Assembly: GCF_001298735.1 (NCBI RefSeq)
Contig: NZ_CYSP01000014.1
Location: 62,001-126,000, forward strand
Length of the DNA stretch: 64,000 bases
Source: Propionispora sp. 2/2-37
Lineage (GTDB): Bacteria > Bacillota > Negativicutes > Propionisporales > Propionisporaceae
Reading direction: 5' to 3'
Shown piece by piece: positions 60,830 to 64,000 of the stretch. The notes below the pieces were generated by a model. That model was given only the letters and a program-made list of their open reading frames with translations. It was not told where the DNA came from and did not search any database. Position numbers and translations under genes: made by a program. Position 1 is the first letter of the stretch, and the number at the start of each line of letters is the position of its first letter.

Positions 60830-61604
60830 TAAGATTGTTCAGGCGAAGTATAAAGAAGTCGAAGCAGCGAAAATCAAACTTCCACTCAGCAATATTAGAG
60901 ATAATGTCGAAGCAGGTTCCCATGTCTTTTATAACGTGTTCATGCAAAAAGACTGGTCACTCATTGCGGAATGTAAACTTGCATCTCCTGTCAAGGGAAT
61001 TTTTCATCCAGGGAGAACAGTTGCCGACCTTGCCGCAATTTACAATGCTAATGGTGCCACAGCCCTTTCCGTATTGACCGATTGCCACTTTGAGGGGAGC
61101 CTGGATGATATTGGGGAAGCAAAGAAGGTTAGCAGCCTACCGATATTGAGGAAGGATTTTATTGTTGATATTTATCAAATTTATGAGGCCCGGGCATTGA
61201 AAGCAGATGCAGTGCTGTTAATTGCGGCTGTGCTGGCTGATGATGAAATAATTTCCTGCCTGAAGGTTGCCGATGAATTAGGAATGGATTGCCTGGTTGA
61301 GGTTCATACCCTGGAAGAACTGCAGCGGGTTTTGAAGACGCCAGCCAATATCATCGGGATTAATAATCGTGATTTAACCACTTTTACTACAAGTATCCAT
61401 ACAACGCATGAATTGATGCAGGAATGCGAAACCGGAAAACTGATAATTAGTGAGAGCGGCGTGCGTACGCAAGAGGATGCCTTACTTTTAAAGTCTTGGG
61501 GAGTAAAAGGCATTTTAGTGGGAGAAGGATTGGTAACAGCTCCGAATATTGCCTTGCGTACAAGGGAATTGTCTTTAAGTACCGTCCAAAAAAAACTATG
61601 TTAA
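60822..61604 (+). CDS. trpC: Indole-3-glycerol phosphate synthase
   Basis: TrpC closes the indole ring. The 260-residue barrel shows LIAECKLASPVKG (the family has KxxSPS; here ASP), ALSVLTDCHFEGS, PILRKDFIVDIYQI and NIIGINNRDLTTF, with ISESGV towards the end. A separate protein from TrpF. The gap to trpB is 46 bases. Confidence 0.95.
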   Translation: MLNKIVQAKYKEVEAAKIKLPLSNIRDNVEAGSHVFYNVFMQKDWSLIAECKLASPVKGIFHPGRTVADLAAIYNANGATALSVLTDCHFEGSLDDIGEAKKVSSLPILRKDFIVDIYQIYEARALKADAVLLIAAVLADDEIISCLKVADELGMDCLVEVHTLEELQRVLKTPANIIGINNRDLTTFTTSIHTTHELMQECETGKLIISESGVRTQEDALLLKSWGVKGILVGEGLVTAPNIALRTRELSLSTVQKKLC

Positions 61605-61650
61605 ATTGATTTTATAATTATATAAATTCAATATACTAGGAGGAGTAGAA

Positions 61651-62829
61651 GTGCCTGATAAAAATGGCCGTTTTGGCAAATTCGGCGGACGCTATGTTCC
61701 GGAAACAATTATGCCGGCATTATCTGAACTGGAAAAAAGATATATGGAATTAAAAAATGATGAAGGTTTTCAGCAGGAACTCTCTCAATATTTATCTGAA
61801 TATGCCGGACGCCCGAGCCGTTTATATCTTGCCAAGCGTCTGACAAAACATTATGGCCGTGCAACCATTTATTTGAAAAGAGAAGATCTGAATCATACCG
61901 GTTCCCATAAAATTAATAATGCTTTAGGACAGGCATTACTTGCCCGTTATATGGGGAAGAAATGTGTTATTGCGGAAACCGGTGCAGGGCAACATGGCGT
62001 GGCCACGGCTACCGTCGCTGCTTTATTCGGTTTAAAGTGCCGTGTTTATATGGGGAAAGAAGATGTGGAGCGGCAGGCACTGAATGTGTTCCGGATGCGA
62101 CTGCTGGGAGCCGAGGTTGTCCCGGTAACTAGTGGTACGGCCACATTAAAAGACGCGACTACCGAAGCTTTCCGTGACTGGGTGACAAATGTGCGGGATA
62201 CAAATTATATTATTGGATCGGTTATGGGGCCTCATCCATATCCGATGATGGTGCGCGATTTTCAGTCAGTAATCGGGAAGGAAATTAAGAAACAAATACT
62301 GGAAAGTGCCGGGACTTTGCCGGATTATCTGGTAGCCTGCGTTGGCGGCGGCAGTAATGCTATGGGAACATTTTATGCTTTCAGGAACGATGTTCAGGTC
62401 AAAAAGATTGGTGTGGAGGCGGCAGGCAAGGGTCTGTCAACGGGAATGCATGCCGCTTCGCTTACAGCGGGACGGCCGGGCGTACTACATGGTGCTTTGA
62501 GTTATGTTGTTCAGGATGAAGAAGGGCAGATTATTCCGGCTTACTCTATTTCTGCCGGCCTGGATTATCCGGGAGTTGGAGCTGAGCATTCCTATTTTAA
62601 GGATACCGGTATTGCAACTTACGTTGCAGTGACCGATGAGGAAGCTTTGGCAGCCTTCCAGCGGCTAACGGCATTAGAAGGAATTATTCCGGCTATGGAA
62701 AGTTCCCATGCCCTTGCTTATCTAGAATACTTAATGCCTGAGACATCTTCTGAGCAAAGTGTTGTCGTATGCTTGTCGGGTCGTGGGGATAAGGATGTGC
62801 AGATGGTAGCAGATATTTTGGAGGGATGA
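61651..62829 (+). CDS. trpB: Tryptophan synthase beta chain
   Basis: TrpB condenses indole with serine using PLP. The 392-residue product begins GTG 61651 behind GGAGGAG and shows [14 protein letters not shown], the PLP lysine in [23 protein letters not shown] and the phosphate loop [10 protein letters not shown]. TrpB1-type length. It ends 3 bases before trpA. Confidence 0.96.
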   Translation: MPDKNGRFGKFGGRYVPETIMPALSELEKRYMELKNDEGFQQELSQYLSEYAGRPSRLYLAKRLTKHYGRATIYLKREDLNHTGSHKINNALGQALLARYMGKKCVIAETGAGQHGVATATVAALFGLKCRVYMGKEDVERQALNVFRMRLLGAEVVPVTSGTATLKDATTEAFRDWVTNVRDTNYIIGSVMGPHPYPMMVRDFQSVIGKEIKKQILESAGTLPDYLVACVGGGSNAMGTFYAFRNDVQVKKIGVEAAGKGLSTGMHAASLTAGRPGVLHGALSYVVQDEEGQIIPAYSISAGLDYPGVGAEHSYFKDTGIATYVAVTDEEALAAFQRLTALEGIIPAMESSHALAYLEYLMPETSSEQSVVVCLSGRGDKDVQMVADILEG

Positions 62830-62832
62830 ATC

Positions 62833-63627
62833 ATGTCGCGATTAGCTGATAGATTAAATTATATAAAAGATAGCGGAAAAAAAGGATTGATAATTTATAT
62901 TACCGGCGGTTGTCCTGATCTGGATACAACAGTGCAAGCCGTTTTGGCAGCGGAAAAAGCAGGTGCCGATGTTGTGGAAATAGGTATTCCTTTTTCCGAT
63001 CCGATGGCCGATGGCCCGGTGATTCAAAAAGCGGCGGCGCAGGCTTTACAGGCGGGAGTTACTGTATCCGGGATTTTAGAAACCGTAAGAAAAATCCGCA
63101 CACAGTCTAATATTCCGTTGGCACTTATGACCTATTTTAATCCTATTTTGCAATTTGGGACGGATGCGTTTGTTCAAACGGCTAGACAGGCAGGAGTAGA
63201 CGGGCTTATTGTGCCGGATGTACCGTTTGAAGAAAATCAGGAATTATTCGCGCCGTGCCAAAAGTTAGGGGTTAACCTGGTGCAGTTTGTTGCACCGACT
63301 ACCACGATTCAGCGGTTGGCTAACACTTGCCGGGCGGCCAATGGATTTATTTATTGTATTTCCAATACAGGAGTTACCGGTATAAGGGATGTGGATTTTA
63401 GCGGTTTAGAACCTATCATTACCGAAGTTAAATCCCGCACGCCGGTACCTGTGGCCATCGGTTTTGGCATTGCATCACCGGAGGCTGCAGCCAGAGCGGC
63501 ACAATATGCTGATGCGGTTATTGTGGGGAGTGCCGTTGTTGACAGGCTAATGACAGATGGGATCGACGGAGCTGCTGCTTTGATTGCCGGTATACGCAAA
63601 GCACTGGACGGGGAGATTGCATCATGA
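62833..63627 (+). CDS. trpA: Tryptophan synthase alpha chain
   Basis: TrpA cleaves indole-3-glycerol phosphate. The 264-residue barrel shows VVEIGIPFSDPMADGPVIQKA (catalytic Glu and Asp), LMTYFNPI, GLIVPDVPFEE and the phosphate site GFGIASPE. Its stop overlaps the trpE start (ATGA). Confidence 0.96.
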   Translation: MSRLADRLNYIKDSGKKGLIIYITGGCPDLDTTVQAVLAAEKAGADVVEIGIPFSDPMADGPVIQKAAAQALQAGVTVSGILETVRKIRTQSNIPLALMTYFNPILQFGTDAFVQTARQAGVDGLIVPDVPFEENQELFAPCQKLGVNLVQFVAPTTTIQRLANTCRAANGFIYCISNTGVTGIRDVDFSGLEPIITEVKSRTPVPVAIGFGIASPEAAARAAQYADAVIVGSAVVDRLMTDGIDGAAALIAGIRKALDGEIAS

Positions 63628-64000
63628 TGATTCAGCCGAGCTGTGAAGAGTTTGCGCGTTTGGCGGAAAGCTATAATGTGATTCCGGTATATACCGATAT
63701 CGCAACCGATACGGAAACCCCGGTTTCGCTATATTATAAACTGATTGGCGAAGATATCGGTTTTATGCTGGAAAGTGCTGAAACCGGCAAGAACTTTGGC
63801 CGTTACTCCTTTATCGGTGGCGACCCTTTTGCCGTTATAGCTGCGTATGGGCATGGTGTCGGCATTACTCTGGATGAAGAAACTCACTTTATGCCCGGAA
63901 AACCTCTGGAGGTAATACGGTCATTTTTAAAAAGGTTTACTGCAGCTCCGCTTATTCCGCTGCCGCTGGTAGCGGGCGGGGCAGTCGGTTATTTCGCTTA
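63624..64000 (+). CDS. trpE: Anthranilate synthase component I, N-terminal part (runs off right edge)
   Basis: About 125 codons are visible: IQPSCEEFARLAESYNVIPVY, TPVSLYYKLIGED, FMLESAETGKNFGRYSFIGGDP, the Trp-binding N-terminal domain (LLES..GR.S motif). ATG 63624 overlaps the trpA stop; ATG 63627 is an alternative. Being last after trpA is an unusual place for trpE, which usually heads the operon. Confidence 0.9.
   Translation, partial: MMIQPSCEEFARLAESYNVIPVYTDIATDTETPVSLYYKLIGEDIGFMLESAETGKNFGRYSFIGGDPFAVIAAYGHGVGITLDEETHFMPGKPLEVIRSFLKRFTAAPLIPLPLVAGGAVGYFA

Overview
The window most likely comes from a diderm, Gram-negative-staining Firmicute of the Negativicutes, probably Sporomusaceae-like. 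This is inferred from strong GGAGG ribosome-binding sites, PyrR attenuation and a tryptophan T-box (Firmicute regulation) next to a gene for an outer-membrane porin-type beta-barrel with a signal peptide and a C-terminal aromatic residue. I name no species.

Positions 1 to about 31.1 kb look like a composite integrative element. The left edge holds the start of a leftward tyrosine integrase, a stand-alone copy of its arm-binding domain, an XRE repressor, an excisionase-like protein, a replication-type winged-helix protein and a short SSB. An amidase and a DUF1659/DUF2922/YvrJ cluster behind a structured leader follow. At 5.1-13.7 kb lies the most interesting part: two divergent adenosylcobalamin riboswitches. 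One faces no gene. The other precedes a porin, a NifH-like ATPase, two nitrogenase component-1-like proteins and a BtuFCD/FecBCD-type ABC importer. At 13.7-31 kb is a set of defence-type cassettes separated by GC-rich repeats: a type III restriction-modification pair with an AlbA_2 ATPase-like protein, a GIY-YIG/small protein/SMC-like ATPase trio, a SymE-like toxin, and a 1255-residue protein with a C-terminal nuclease-like domain. The right boundary is probably the 3' half of a tRNA-Arg(ACG) gene at about 31.1 kb, flanked by a 26-bp direct repeat. A 5'-truncated second integrase beyond it suggests a tandem older insertion.

At 32.1-37.6 kb is a fluoride-resistance locus with three fluoride (crcB-type) riboswitches: an uncharacterised protein, a second-type enolase, a cation/proton antiporter, a UspA remnant, DUF190, a frameshifted crcB and a HAD phosphatase. 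Four tRNA genes (His, Gln, Lys, Leu) follow.

From 39.2 kb onward the layout is ordinary chromosome. There is a PyrR-controlled pyrimidine operon (pyrB-pyrC-carA-carB-pyrK-pyrD-pyrF-pyrE), tRNA-Asp/Gly/Trp, a leftward SsuABC/TauABC-type ABC importer, a CheY-like protein and tRNA-Asp/Phe/Gly/Cys/Leu. A phenylacetate-CoA-ligase remnant, an unrecognised 510-residue protein, a zinc-ribbon membrane protein and leftward nadE come next. Last is a T-box-controlled trp operon in the order trpD-F-C-B-A-E, whose trpE runs off the right edge.

All calls rest on reading the sequence and family knowledge; no database search was run.
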